Shown here: positions 35,376-46,278 of the stretch, in pieces
Layout: each line of letters starts with the position of its first letter
How positions within the stretch are numbered: the stretch's first letter is position 1
Source of the DNA: Gymnopus androsaceus JB14
Taxonomy: Eukaryota > Basidiomycota > Agaricomycetes > Agaricales > Omphalotaceae
Assembly: GCA_009733575.1 (NCBI GenBank)
Contig: ML769386.1
Span: 604,033-668,032 of the forward strand
Length of the DNA stretch: 64,000 bases
Direction: 5' to 3'
Made by a program: the position numbers and the translations under genes
Notes under the pieces: generated by a model
The model's database searches: none
What the model was told of the DNA's origin: nothing
The model's input: the letters and a program-made list of their open reading frames with translations, nothing else

Positions 35376-37903
35376 TCAATCAACCCAAATGGGCTCGACG
35401 GCGAATTGGGCTTTGGGCAAGTATTTACTACGTTTACCATTTGGACTTATTTTATCTGCCTCCATCCGTGTCTTGACACTACGGTGCACCCACACACCAT
35501 TGGGTTCCTGCTCAGGAATGAGTCTAGGTCGAGCAAGGTTGGATCTAGAAAATGCTTAATCAGCTCAATCAGAAAGAAAAAAAAGTTCAAAGCGACAAAC
35601 CCAAAGTATGACACCCATTCGTTGCATTTTCTTTGTTCACGGAACTGCATCGGCGCCAGCTCAAGGATCCACCATAGCGGAACAATCCTTAATTGGTCGT
35701 ACTTCGGAGAGAGCGCGTCTTTAAGGTCTTCCTCCTCTTCCGTCAGACGCTGCATACTATTCTCATTTACCTTGCCAGCCATCGGAGCCGCAGAGTCAGT
35801 TGCAGATCCTGTTTCTTGTGCAGGTGCTAATCGGGTAGCGGTTAAGATGCGGCGCCATAGAGACTTTGTCTTTTTCTTCTCAAAAAGAGACTCGATAGTA
35901 TGATTTTCGCCTGATAATGGGGGAGGTTTGGGTGTCACAAATGGGTAAAGAGTGGAAGGATCCAAGCCAATGGATTTCAAGCGTTGGGAATGGAACATGA
36001 TCCCGGTATTACTCTTGAAGCATTCCCTAATATTTCATGTCAGATCATAGAGCTTGGCAGTTCAGATTCAAGTTGGTTATACCTAACCATCCAGCGAAGA
36101 CTGATACGAGCCAGAGAATGGCGTGTTGCATTTTTCACTGATCCCCCTCCAACATCTACATTTTAGATTAGCGTCAAGTTCATACATATCAAATGCCATA
36201 ATAATTACTCACCACAATGACAACCCTACAGAGGTAGAAGGAAGAATATCAAATTGGCACACTGTTTAGTTCGCAGTTCACTCACAGCAAACCAGACCTC
36301 CTTCACATCCGTCGGTGTTGCGTTGATTTCGCTGTGCACAGAATATTGCTCTTCATAGTCGCTCAGCTGATTATCCTCTACACTATCCCATTCGAGAGAA
36401 GGACGTAGTGGACTGTGTCGTTGTTTCGGACTTTTTGACAATTGGCGTGCCCGTTCTTTTCCACTGGAATGAAGGGAATAACCTGGAAGACTTGGTCGCC
36501 CTTCGCGTGGAGGTTCCTTAGGCGAATGGGGGAGGTTCCATAGATTGGGTCTGAATTTACCACGTCTGAAGGCCATAAGAACGCGTTATATCAAGTCTTG
36601 AAAGCAAATACCTCTCATCTAGCGCTATCGCGTGTCTAAATGTCCGAACAATGGTGTTTGATGCGGTGAATGGAAGCCGTTTAGGTATCAAGCCCACAGA
36701 ATCTACAGTATCCCTGTTCATGTATAACTTAGCCTCTGAGAAGGATAGAGATGGACGAGTTTACCAAACTCCGAGAAAGTCGATTGTTACATCCCTGCAG
36801 AACGCCTCCTTGAAAGCAGTCGATTGCTCCCATCCAACTTGATCCACTCTTGAGTACATTTTGTATGCAAATTTGACCTAACTACTTTATAAGTTCTTCG
36901 GCGCGTAAAGTCGCATATCCTATTGCAGACCTGTTGAAAATTATCTGCGGGAAGTAGTCCCACTTTATGAATCATGCCGGCGAGACTGAAAGGCGTAGGC
37001 GGTTAGAAATTAGATGCAAAGCAGTTCAATGAGTCAAATTTACCGACCTTCTCGCAGTATATGCTCCTCTCGAGAACCCAAACATGCAGATGCGATCACC
37101 AGCTGTGTCTAAAAAGACGGTTAGCGCATAACAAACGACGGGAAGCAGCGCCGCTCGCACAGTTTTGCATCAGAAACTCGTACCCGTCTGCCAACAGACT
37201 CAGTATCCATTCTTGACGCACCAGGAATAATATAGCATACCCATAACATGGCCGGGCAAGTTTTTGGCAAACATCATATCACAAGCCTGGTTGTCGCGTC
37301 AGAAGGATGAAAACCATACCGTCCTGGATCATTGTCTCACCAGTGAAAATCTAGACATTAAGGGTGAAGCCCACGCAGGAGACGCGTATGTTCCGATGCC
37401 TGCCTGAGAAGACAGTTTCTAATTAATGTTTTTTCATCAAAGACGCCGACACACGCACCTGATAATAAATCATTTGCTTCGAGCGGTCCTCCTTTTTCAG
37501 CAGCGAGCAGAGCTGTACGATGTTCGAATTGTCCCCGTCGAACTGGTCTCCGGTACCTTGGCTCCAATTCAGAATTCGTTCCCAGCGAGAGCAAAGGGAA
37601 TCTACCATCAAACATCAGGACTAACGTTCTCTTTTCGTGTTCTGGAGGTATAATTGGAGGGATTATACGTGAATCTACCACTTTTTCTCTCAAAGGACGT
37701 GGCCGGGAAGGCGGCGGAGATGATGCACTTGGGGTCTCCTCGGCTGGAGGGTCCACGGAGAACAGTAGTCCCTTTGGCACATTCGGTAGTGGCCGCAGCC
37801 TCTTCACCTCCTTCTCCGTCTCCTTTCCTGCCTCTTCATAAATAGTGTCCGTCAAAGAAGTTATAGTCGTGTCTTGTTGGTGGTGCGCATTCATAGTCGT
37901 CAT
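35376..37903 (-). CDS. DUF2235 alpha/beta-hydrolase, copy 1
   Basis: DUF2235 proteins are alpha/beta hydrolases related to the Tle1 phospholipase catalytic domain. After a Pro-rich N-terminus come RTLVLMFDG joined to TGDQFDGDNSNIVQLCSLLK, AGIGTYASPAWASPLMS, GYEFLMQN, then ICMFGFSRGAYTAR (the GxSxG nucleophile elbow), MIHKVGLLPADNFQQ, YKMYSRVDQVGWEQS, DTVDSVGLIPKRLPF, TFRHAIALDE, WFAGCHCDVGGGSV and SIGLDPSTLYPFV. A 13-nt exon (36213-36225) encodes GCHC. The C-terminal block is NLARPRLIPEQEPNGVWVHR, ending IWVD. A frame shift of one base near the T-run at about 35580-35600 is needed before that block. The length is about 600 residues. The substrate is unknown. Confidence 0.88.
36213..36225 (-). 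other. 13-nt microexon in DUF2235 copy 1
   Basis: GGTTGTCATTGTG between an acceptor CTGTAG and a donor GTGAGT. It encodes the conserved G-C-H-C of the GCHCDVGGG motif. In the neighbouring paralogue this segment is part of a larger exon. Confidence 0.8.
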
Positions 37904-38262
37904 GGTCGTCTTAGTTCATATGATAGAGTCGTGAAGGGGAGAATCGGTAAGCATGGCCAGTGTCAGGGCTGTTAAATAGTGAAGGGATTTGATTGCGCCG
38001 TTGATCAAACGAAGTGTCCAATGATAGTAGAGAACTTACTTTGGTTAGCGCTTGTGAGCGCCCAACATACTGCCCATCGTACCTTGATGTTATTGATTCA
38101 GAACTTCCGCAACCACATAAACAGTCAGCGTGGCGGGGCTTCCGGGGGCACAAGAAAGCTTTTTGGGAGCTACTAGTACATAACAAAGTTCCTAACAAAC
38201 GAATAGGAATAAAGATCAAACGTGTATAGAATTGACAAGAGATCCGAACCCAACGATCCTAA
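37904..38262. other. Intergenic between the two DUF2235 genes
   Basis: Upstream region of copy 1 and 3' end of copy 2. No gene seen. Confidence 0.4.
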
Positions 38263-40721
38263 CTAATCTACCCAAGTGACATACTCGAGGTCAAACTTCG
38301 CTTTCGGAACGTACTTCTCCCCATTCTCGTATTGCGCTTCCATCCTCGCCTTCACACTACGATGAATTTTCACTCCCTCTTTCATCCTTGGAATTCTCCG
38401 TGCTCTTCCCAAATTACATCCAATTTCCGATAATAGCTCGCCCTTTCCGTTGTGGTACTTGTTTTTTACAGGTATAAACTCCAGAATCCACCACGGTAGC
38501 ACAAGGCTCAGTTGGTCGTAGATGGGGCTCATGGAATCTTCCAGATCGAGTTCTTCCTCCGTTTTGAACACACTAGGACTGGATGTTTCTGCTCCGTCCT
38601 CGAAGCTCGCAAGAGCGGAGGCGGAGGATCGCGGGATGGGTCGAATGATAGCGTTAGGCATCTGAATCGCAGGAGGACGTGGTCGGACTTCTGGCCAAAG
38701 GGTGTCAGGGTCCAATCCCAACGAGCGGAGGCCATCAGAGTGGAATAAAATTCCAGTGTTGCATCGGAAACTTTCGCGAATCATCCAGCGCAGCGGAATC
38801 CTAGCCAAGTTAGTTGTCTCATTATTTGAAACTGATCCTCCTCCGACGTCTGTAATCAGGGCACAATAAGAATTCTGACCACCTTACATGAATATCACTT
38901 ACCGCAATGACATCCAGCAAACCAGACCTATAGGATGAATGAGCAACTTGACCATTTTATTCCATTAGTATCGCACCTCTTCGACATCGGTCTTAGCTCC
39001 AGGATCTTTCCAGTACCGTTGTTCAAGCTCATCGCGAGTATGAGTATGATGCTTCGAATGCTTTCCATTGCTACTAATCTCAGCCTTTTTATCGTCCGGA
39101 TGCGGGTTCCAAAGATTCGCCTTACGAAAATAGGTGAAAAATGGAATTTCATGTTAGATAAATCAAGCCTACCTTGAATTTCGCCCGTCTTTCGTCCAAT
39201 GATACAGCGTGGCGAAAGGTTTTTATGAGTGTGTTCGACGTGGTGAATGGTAGACGATGCGGAAACATGCCGACAGAATTGACGGTGTCCCTACATGACA
39301 AAATGTGATCAGGAAATAGACAATAAAGAAAAGCAGAGACGTACCAGACTCCAACGAATTCAATCGTAGCTTCGACTGAGAATGTCTTCTTAAATTGCGC
39401 GGATTGCGCGTATCCAATCTCGTCATCACTAGTGAACCTAGGAATGAAAAAGTAAGACAATGATATTCGATATCATGTACGAGGATGGCTGACATTTTGT
39501 AGGCGAAAGGACTATTCGCACAATCAAAGTCCCAGTAGAATGAAAGATTAGGACACTGATATTCCATATCAAAGAGAATGACTGACACTTGTTGGAAGTT
39601 ATAAGCAGGCAGAATTCCGACCTATTATGACTTGTTAATTGCGGGTCTAATTAAAACATGAATCGCGCCCCTACTTTGTGAATCATCCCTGCCAGACTGA
39701 ATAAATTGTCATCGCTAAGTTAGAAAGGGTTTGCCGCAAGAGAGAGATAGAAAACAGACCTTCTGGCGGTATATGCTCCTCGCGAGAAGCCAAAAATACA
39801 GATACGATCGCTTGCCTTGTCTAATGCGAAGTCAGAGATTGATTGTTTGCGAAATATAGTACAAGTTCACAATTTTGCATAAGGAACTCGTATCCATCTG
39901 GTTCGAGATTAGCATCTCGTAGATAACCTGGAAATAAATGAACGAACGAACCCATAACATGGGCATCCAGATACCACCCAATTGCCATATCTATGGTCTG
40001 CCCATCGTAACGAATCGTCAGCTCAACATTATCCAGCACTTTTCCATGGAGTTTACCTTGGCCTATCATATCCGTAATCATTATCATTACACGAAAAGCT
40101 TTAATGTTCTTTCATGACTCACCATCCGCGAAGCTAACGGCGTAGCTATCTGAGGAGAAGTGTATGTTCCGATACCAGCCTAAGGTAATTAGAGCGTTGG
40201 CTTTCACTGATTCTCGAAGAACAGATAACTTACTTGATAGTAGACCAACTGTTGGTCTCTGTCGTCTTTCTTAAGCGTAGAGAACAATTGGACAATGTTT
40301 GAATTCTATGACATTCATCAGTGCGGCTCGTTTGAGAGAAAGCTCAGTCATACATCAGCATCAAATCTACAATTGCTCATCAGTTTCTCGCCAGTCAGTC
40401 AAGTGAAGATAGCGCACTGGTCACCAGTCCTGTTTCATCGCAACTTCATAATCAGAGCGAAAAATAAAGGAAAAAGATTGAAATACCCATCGAATACTAA
40501 TGAAAAATTAATTTAGAATAAACTCCCGAATCCAGAGGTTTGAACGTACCTAATACCAAGGTTCGGTAGGGATGGACTGGAGGCACGACGCCAGGAGTAC
40601 CAGGAGTGCCTTGGCTATCTTGAGAGAACTCTCTCGTGGGCGAACCCATTATTGTTTCCCCACTCATCACCGAAGTTATGGTGGCATTTCTGCCGTGCTG
40701 GTTGTTAGCGGGAGTGGACAT
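38263..40721 (-). CDS. DUF2235 alpha/beta-hydrolase, copy 2
   Basis: Tandem paralogue of the gene at 35376-37903, same strand. MSTPANNQHGRNATITSV opens a short N-terminal tail. HPYRTLVL then leads into three consecutive microexons (10, 12 and 13 nt) encoding V-FDG-TGDQ-FDAD, and NSNIVQLFSTLKKDDRDQQL follows. Then come GIGTYTSPQIATPLAS, TIDMAIGWYLDAHVM, GYEFLMQN, ICIFGFSRGAYTAR with the nucleophile elbow, RLPFTTSNTLIKTFRHAVSL, VWFAGCHCDVGGGSV, RIPLRWMIRESFRCNTGILF and LGLDPDTLWPEVRPRPP. The C-terminus KEGVKIHRSVKARMEAQYE ... EYVTWVD is complete. About 600 residues. Unlike copy 1, the CHC segment is not a separate exon. The enzyme is probably active, since the motifs are intact, but the substrate is unknown. 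Confidence 0.9.
40354..40366 (-). other. 13-nt microexon (third of three) in DUF2235 copy 2
   Basis: ATTTGATGCTGAT between AATTGTAG and GTATGA. It completes Q and encodes FDAD. Confidence 0.82.
40418..40429 (-). other. 12-nt microexon (second of three) in DUF2235 copy 2
   Basis: GACTGGTGACCA between GAAACAG and GTGCGC. It completes the Gly codon of FDG and encodes TGD plus two bases of Q. Confidence 0.82.
40487..40496 (-). other. 10-nt microexon (first of three) in DUF2235 copy 2
   Basis: TATTCGATGG between TTCATTAG and GTATTT. It completes a Val codon and encodes F-D plus two bases of Gly. Confidence 0.82.
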
Positions 40722-41817
40722 GGTACCGGTAAGAAACTCCTGCGTGCATCTGCTTTTATACCCCACAAGCACGAAGCGATTAAGGTGAGCCGATTAACAA
40801 GCGCGAGGCGTAATTGGTCTCGTCGAAGTTGATCGGTTCCTAAGAAAGCCGTCAGAAGCGCATATAGAGAGCTATAGGGGTTGGTGAGCACAGGGTCTAC
40901 GGACAATTGAGTGTTTTTGGTTTTGTCGGTGGCTGCATGCAATATGTCAGAGTTTGGGAATCATGCGATTGCGACTTTGTTCGGCTCTCTGCATTCGCGA
41001 TAAAGAAGGGCCACCTTCAAGCCATCGTTCTTCTCATACAGGATTCAAGTTTTCAGGTTTCGTGCAAGTCGGAACAAAGGCTCAAGCATAAGCTCGCCGG
41101 GGTCAAGCCGGGGCTACTTACTATTACAGAAACGCCGGCCGAACTGTAATTTCACCATCTTAGCGTTTCTTTATCATAAGTTCCTGTGCAGCATGATTGT
41201 GCAGTATAATACATGTGGAAGGAAGCGAAGTAGATAAAGGTAAGTTGTGTAGAATATTGAATTGGTGGATACTGAAAAAAAGTTGCTTAGGCCTGTAAAA
41301 GTCATTAGGCGGCTCTTCAAGGTTCTTCACGACCAGAACAGTGAACAGCTCCAATGACAGTATCCATTCTCTTACCCCATATCCTTCCCATCTTCCAAAC
41401 GCATTGCCTCTGACCCTCATTCAATTCTCGACTTCGCCTCGACGTTCCCAATATCAAATTACCTTCTTCCGCATCTCGAATCCCAGTTTTCTCGAATACA
41501 ATCTCGTTATTCGGCATCCAGCCCATTTGCAGACTACAGCCTATCTATACCGTCTTAGCGAAACGACAAATATCGCTCCTTGCTTCGTTGGAAAAAGCAG
41601 GCGCGTAAACGACCAATATCGCTCGACATTAAAACGCGTCCAATACTGTAACTGTTACTTCTAGATCTCCGGAACATAGCGGCCACAGATATACTTAATG
41701 ATTGTTGGGTCATCTGGGTCATGACGGTCATCTGTGGGTCACTATATTCCAAAAGCTCAAATATCTTCTCACAAGAGTAGTGCATAAGATCCACGCTTCT
41801 GCTTACTTTAAACATTA
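40722..41817. other. Intergenic between divergent genes, no gene seen
   Basis: Shared upstream region of DUF2235 copy 2 (-) and the aldehyde dehydrogenase (+). Several open frames of 60-107 codons occur on both strands, but none has a recognisable pattern or splice partner. Confidence 0.4.
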
Positions 41818-43597
41818 ATGGCTCCCTTTACTCCTCTCTTCATCGACGGACAACAACTCCCTTCCAGCGATGGAAGCACATTTGAGATAAGAAACCCATT
41901 CTCAATGGTCGTAGTAGGCAACTCTGCTTCTGCTACCTCCGAGGATTGCCAGAATGCGATTATCTCTGCCGGGAAAGCCTTCAAAACCTGGGAGCATTCC
42001 AGCCTGGACGAACGTTGTGACATATTCCTCAGAGCTGCAGAGCTATTGAAGTTGGACAGGTACAAAGACAGGATTTTGAAAGACGTGATTGAAGAGACCG
42101 CGGCCGCTCCTGTATTTGCCAAATGGGGAACGTTTGCTTCAGGATTGCTGCATGATATTGCTACGCTAATCAACGAGCTGGATGGAGTCTGTTTTCCATC
42201 CAGAAGGGTTAAAGGCGGCACAGTAGCAATCGAGCGCAGGGCAATGGGTGTGATGTACGTCATTTTGGCTTCTACCAGGTCTTTCTGACTCGCTTCAAGT
42301 CTTGCCATTGCTCCTTGGAATGCTCCAGTCCAGCTTACACTAAGAGCTATTCTGGTACCTATCCTCTGCGGAAATACCGTCGTATTCCGTTCGTCCGAGA
42401 ACAGTCCACGGAGCCAAGCTATCATCTTCGAACTGCTTCAAGAGGCTGGTCTCCCAGCTGGGGTATTCAACTTTATCTCAACCTCGCGGGAAACTGCACC
42501 ACAGTTGACGGCTGAGATGATTGCTCATCCCCTCGTCCGAAAAATCAACGCAAGTATCTGCTTTGTGTTTCCGTCGATCGTACTTACTGTCCCTTACTCA
42601 GTTCACTGGCAGTGATCGCGCGGGCAGAGCGATTGCCATAGAAGCTGCAAAGCACTTGAAGCCTTGTGTGTTAGAACTTGGAGGAAAAGCGCCTGTTGTT
42701 GTACGTTTTCGTTTGCTTGGAATACCTCATCGCTTAATCTGTTTTTGAAGGTCCTTGATGATGCGAATATCGACGAAGCCGCTAAAGCTATCGTTCATGC
42801 AGCATTCTTGCATTCGGGCCAGATATGCATGTCTACAGAACGTGTCATCATCCAACGGGGTGTCTTCGATAATCTTCGGGATCAAATCTGCAAACTCGCG
42901 CGCAGCCTCAAAGCTGGAAACCCTGAAACAGAACCCAGTGTAAAGCTTGGTTGTCTGTTTTCGGAAAGTTCAGCAGAAAACGTTATCAGCATCATTCAAG
43001 AAGCGAAAGAAGCTGGGGCGAGTGTGTTGGTTGGAGATATCGCGCGAGATGGAGCCGTTGTGCAGCCTCATGTGGTGACAGATGTAAAGCCTGGAATGAA
43101 ACTATGGGACAGGGAGTCATTTGGACCTGGTTTGTTCTTTGGTGGAACTTTTGCGGCCCTATGGAATACTCACTCTTCAACTCCCAGTTTTGGTACTCAT
43201 TGCAGCTGATAGTATCGATGAGGCTGTGGATTTAGCAAACGCGTCCGACTACTCGTTAACGGCTGCCTTATGGACCTCTGACTTATATCTGGCAAAGAGT
43301 ATCTCATCTCGCATACGCTCAGGTACATCTTCCTATCGTTCTATCTCGAACCATCCTACTGACACTAATTGGAGGCTACGTCAATATAAATGGAAATACG
43401 ATTGGGGCCGAGACCGTTCACGGGCTCAGAGGGCTAGGGTGAGGCTTTCGACTATTTCTACTGCATACTGTGGTATTGATTGCGATGTATTTCACAGTGG
43501 AAGCTCTGGATATGGGCGTTTCTCTGTGGATGAGTTTACAGATCAGCGTGTAGTCATCACACATCCTTTAGGCGCCTCTTATCCTCTACTTGACTAA
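41818..43597 (+). CDS. Aldehyde dehydrogenase family protein
   Basis: NAD(P)-dependent oxidation of an aldehyde to a carboxylic acid. The protein opens with [20 protein letters not shown] and [12 protein letters not shown]. The substrate/cofactor region [20 protein letters not shown] is present, as are [40 protein letters not shown] (NAD-binding turn) and [12 protein letters not shown] (catalytic Glu). [17 protein letters not shown] contains the catalytic Cys. [48 protein letters not shown] and [19 protein letters not shown] follow. About 480 residues in eight exons. The Met-containing QICMSTER segment is typical of the salicylaldehyde/vanillin dehydrogenase-like branch, so an aromatic aldehyde substrate is a reasonable guess. 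The intron 42550-42601 appears to be GC-AG. Confidence 0.9.
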
Positions 43598-45476
43598 AGC
43601 AAAGCTCTTAGTAATAATAATACAGAATTACCGTCCAGTAGGAATTTACGATCCTGCTCTATTCATACGAAGGCATCAGTTCAACCTCGAGTGAAATCGT
43701 GAAAAGAAGATTATGAGGTAGTCAAAGGAAGCGTAAGCATAACAAACCAAATCACGATTACAGACACCGACGGTCTGCTACATACTTGTAGATTCCTGAT
43801 TCCGTAGGACTGAATCTCTGGGGATCTTTCCGCGTACGCGTAACAAATCTCCCAGTCAAAAGTCCGTGCCCAAGGCATCCCAAACGATCTCAGCCGATTT
43901 CTTAGCTTTTCTTAGCTTTTCTTAGCCACTTTTCTAACTTTTTGAGTCTTGACTCTTCTATGTAATAACATTTATATTGAGTATTGAATTGCCATCGTTT
44001 GACACCGACTCTCACCGACTGAAGTTAGATTTCACTCTTCGGTTCTGTTTCACCCAATCTCAACCGATTTTTTACCCATTAACTTGACTGTCAATCGATC
44101 CTATCCGATCCCAGGGCACGGAATCGGACTGGGAGCTTCAACTTCAACATACTTATATATGACTCGGGGCCTTACATTAAGCGCTCGCATCTTGCATTGA
44201 ATATTTATGGTTCAAATTCTCAGAATACTTTTTTATAACAACACTAGACCTCAATTGAACTTTGAGAATAGTCTAAAAATGCTCAGACATCTCCCCTTAC
44301 TATCTCCAGTCGCCTCAACGAACAATTACTTAATTTGGCCGTTTCTGGTTCTACATATAATGATGCCTCAAGATTTCCCTGAATATTTCTATGTTGTATG
44401 CCTCCAAAATGCCATGGACAATGCCTACAATAATCTAGAAGGTGCACTGCAAATCGTGCAAAACCTATCTTCACGCTCTTCGTGCCTATGCTATTCAGTA
44501 AGTATCCCCCTCCGGAAATATCCGTATGAGTATCTTCTGACATCTTATTGGACCTGGTCTAATTCGTGTCTCTCTTTTCACTAAATAACAAGAGGAACCA
44601 TTAGATTGAGCCCCTAGTTTCAAGATTCTCCCCTCGGGCTCGGGAGTCGGACTACTGATTCAACCTTATAGCACGCGATCTCTATCTCCCTAATGGACCC
44701 GATTCCCGACCATGAAGCGCTTTAATATGCAAACCGTATGCCTTCCAGCTAATATCTTCAGCACTTTGACAGATGTACAAAGCTAGGCCCTCCTGGGCTG
44801 ACCACCCTTTTCCCGAACCGATTGGTTTTGGGATCTCACGAATTTTCGATGGAATACACTCAAGATCAGCTCATTGAATGGGAGACAACGTACTGGTACT
44901 TGTTGCCTAGCGCGTTGTCCCCTGCGCCGGCAATTCCAGATGGCCTCCTGCCAGTGGCTGCATCCAACAGTCCGATGGATCATTCGAAGCTCAAAAAGCA
45001 GTTAGCACAATTTTCACCGCGTACTTTCGTTTAACCATTTGTAGATGGACTAATGCTAAAGTTTTAATCCTGGAAACTCGTAAATTTGAGGTTTGAGACC
45101 TCATCGCCAGTTGCATGGACCAAGTGCTGGGCCGGTTCCAGAGCTTCAATAGAGGAAAGTTGGAGTCATAATGATTTTACAATGGTCTAGGTCAACACGT
45201 AGTAATCATATAGAGACCGGCCAGCTTCATTCAGACTGGGGTTGTGTGGTATCTTCAGAACGTGTCTACCATCCATTCCAGGGAAATTTTCGTCTCTTTT
45301 TTTAACAGTAAGGCTGGCAGTTGATTAAGGTTGATTGGCACTTATAAAACCCAGCGACAAACCTATGATCATATTGTACTGATACTTAGTAGTCCATTAA
45401 GAAACTTTGCTACAGCCCATGGTTACATTTGGGGGAATTGCCCTTTTACATCCCTGACGGGACAAAGCGACCCAGT
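43598..45476. other. Intergenic, repeat-like, no gene supported
   Basis: Between 43790 and 44140 and again at 44620-44720 the DNA is rich in short related words (CCGACTC, CCGATCC, CGGACTGGGAG, TCGGGAGTCGG) that look like decayed mobile-element sequence, but no clear ends can be set. Open frames at 44207-44584 and 44822-45034 show no family pattern. Confidence 0.35.
43901..43926 (+). repeat. 10-bp tandem repeat, 2.6 copies
   Basis: CTTAGCTTTT repeated twice exactly, plus a partial third copy. Confidence 0.8.
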
Positions 45477-46278
45477 TCACATGTCATACTTCCTTTTTAA
45501 TGCCAACCACCAAGGCTGAGAGGCACTGTTCCTTGCCACAAAGACGTTCATGTCTTGCTCGGGAATCCGATTGATGTCAACTCGATTCCAGTAACGAGAT
45601 AAAACATAGCTTATGTCTTCCGCGTCTTTGTCTGACATTCGGCTGCATGCAACAATAGTTCGCAAATCAGAGCAAATCATTTGAAGAATCGAGGATATGC
45701 TCACATCATCCACGTCTTCAGTTTGGCTCGTATGAACTCGGAAACAGTAAGGAACGGTATTCGTTGAATGCTCATAATAGTGGAGGCATCCAGACGCCGA
45801 GGTCCCGCCTCACCGGCAGGTAATATTTCGATCTTGCGATGACAGTGAGCACATGAGATAGAAATGAGCGAAGTCGGACCCACTTACTTCAATGGCCGGA
45901 ATCGGTCGACGATAGGTGACATGCAATCTGATCATGATAGTCGTAAGCTATCATTAGAGGACGCTATAGTACCCTATCTACCTGTTCGTCCATGGGGAGA
46001 GAGTGGAAGAGAAATCTTCGCTCTCGGCGATAGCATCGCGCACACGACGAAAAGGGTGACTTTGATGTTGTCCTCCTTCGACGATACAATATATTTCCTT
46101 GTGAAATAAGGATGAAGACAACGGTAGCATTGGATGATGGTTTGCTCACATCGCATTGAGGAGCGTTGGCAAGTACGGCAGTGAACACACTGCCGTAGAA
46201 AGCGTGTGGGACACGCCTCGCGACTAACACCCGGGAGAGGGCACTGGCCGCTTCCAAAAGCCTTCGAGTCTCGGTCAT
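45477..46278 (-). CDS. Conserved agaricomycete protein, possibly nucleotidyltransferase-like
   Basis: Exons give LLEAASALSRVLVARRVPHA, FYGSVFTAVLANAPQCD joined to EIYCIVEGG, HPFRRVRDAIAESEDFSSTL, SPWTNR, LHVTYRRPIPAIE, ILPAGEAGPRRLDASTIMSI, RIPFLTVSEFIRAKLKTWM, DKDAEDISYVLSRYWNRVDI and NRIPEQDMNVFVAR. The order (helix, G-S turn, then D/E-containing strand, then a helical domain with a DAEDI..VL..Y pattern) is like proteins of the nucleotidyltransferase superfamily of the AbiEii/MNT type. I infer this from motif layout only. About 225 residues. All joins are in frame with GT-AG introns. Related sequences are, to my knowledge, common in mushrooms and lack an assigned function. Confidence 0.68.

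Noticed and set aside
37426..37845. Two + strand frames of 63-75 codons
   Set aside because: They lie opposite the N-terminal exons of DUF2235 copy 1 and are shadows.
44207..44584. 125-codon + strand frame
   Set aside because: AT-rich, irregular composition, and lies in sequence that looks like degraded repeats.
44822..45034. 70-codon + strand frame (QLIEWETTYWYLLPSALSP...)
   Set aside because: Looks mildly protein-like but has no partner exon, no known motif and no promoter signal; kept out for lack of support.
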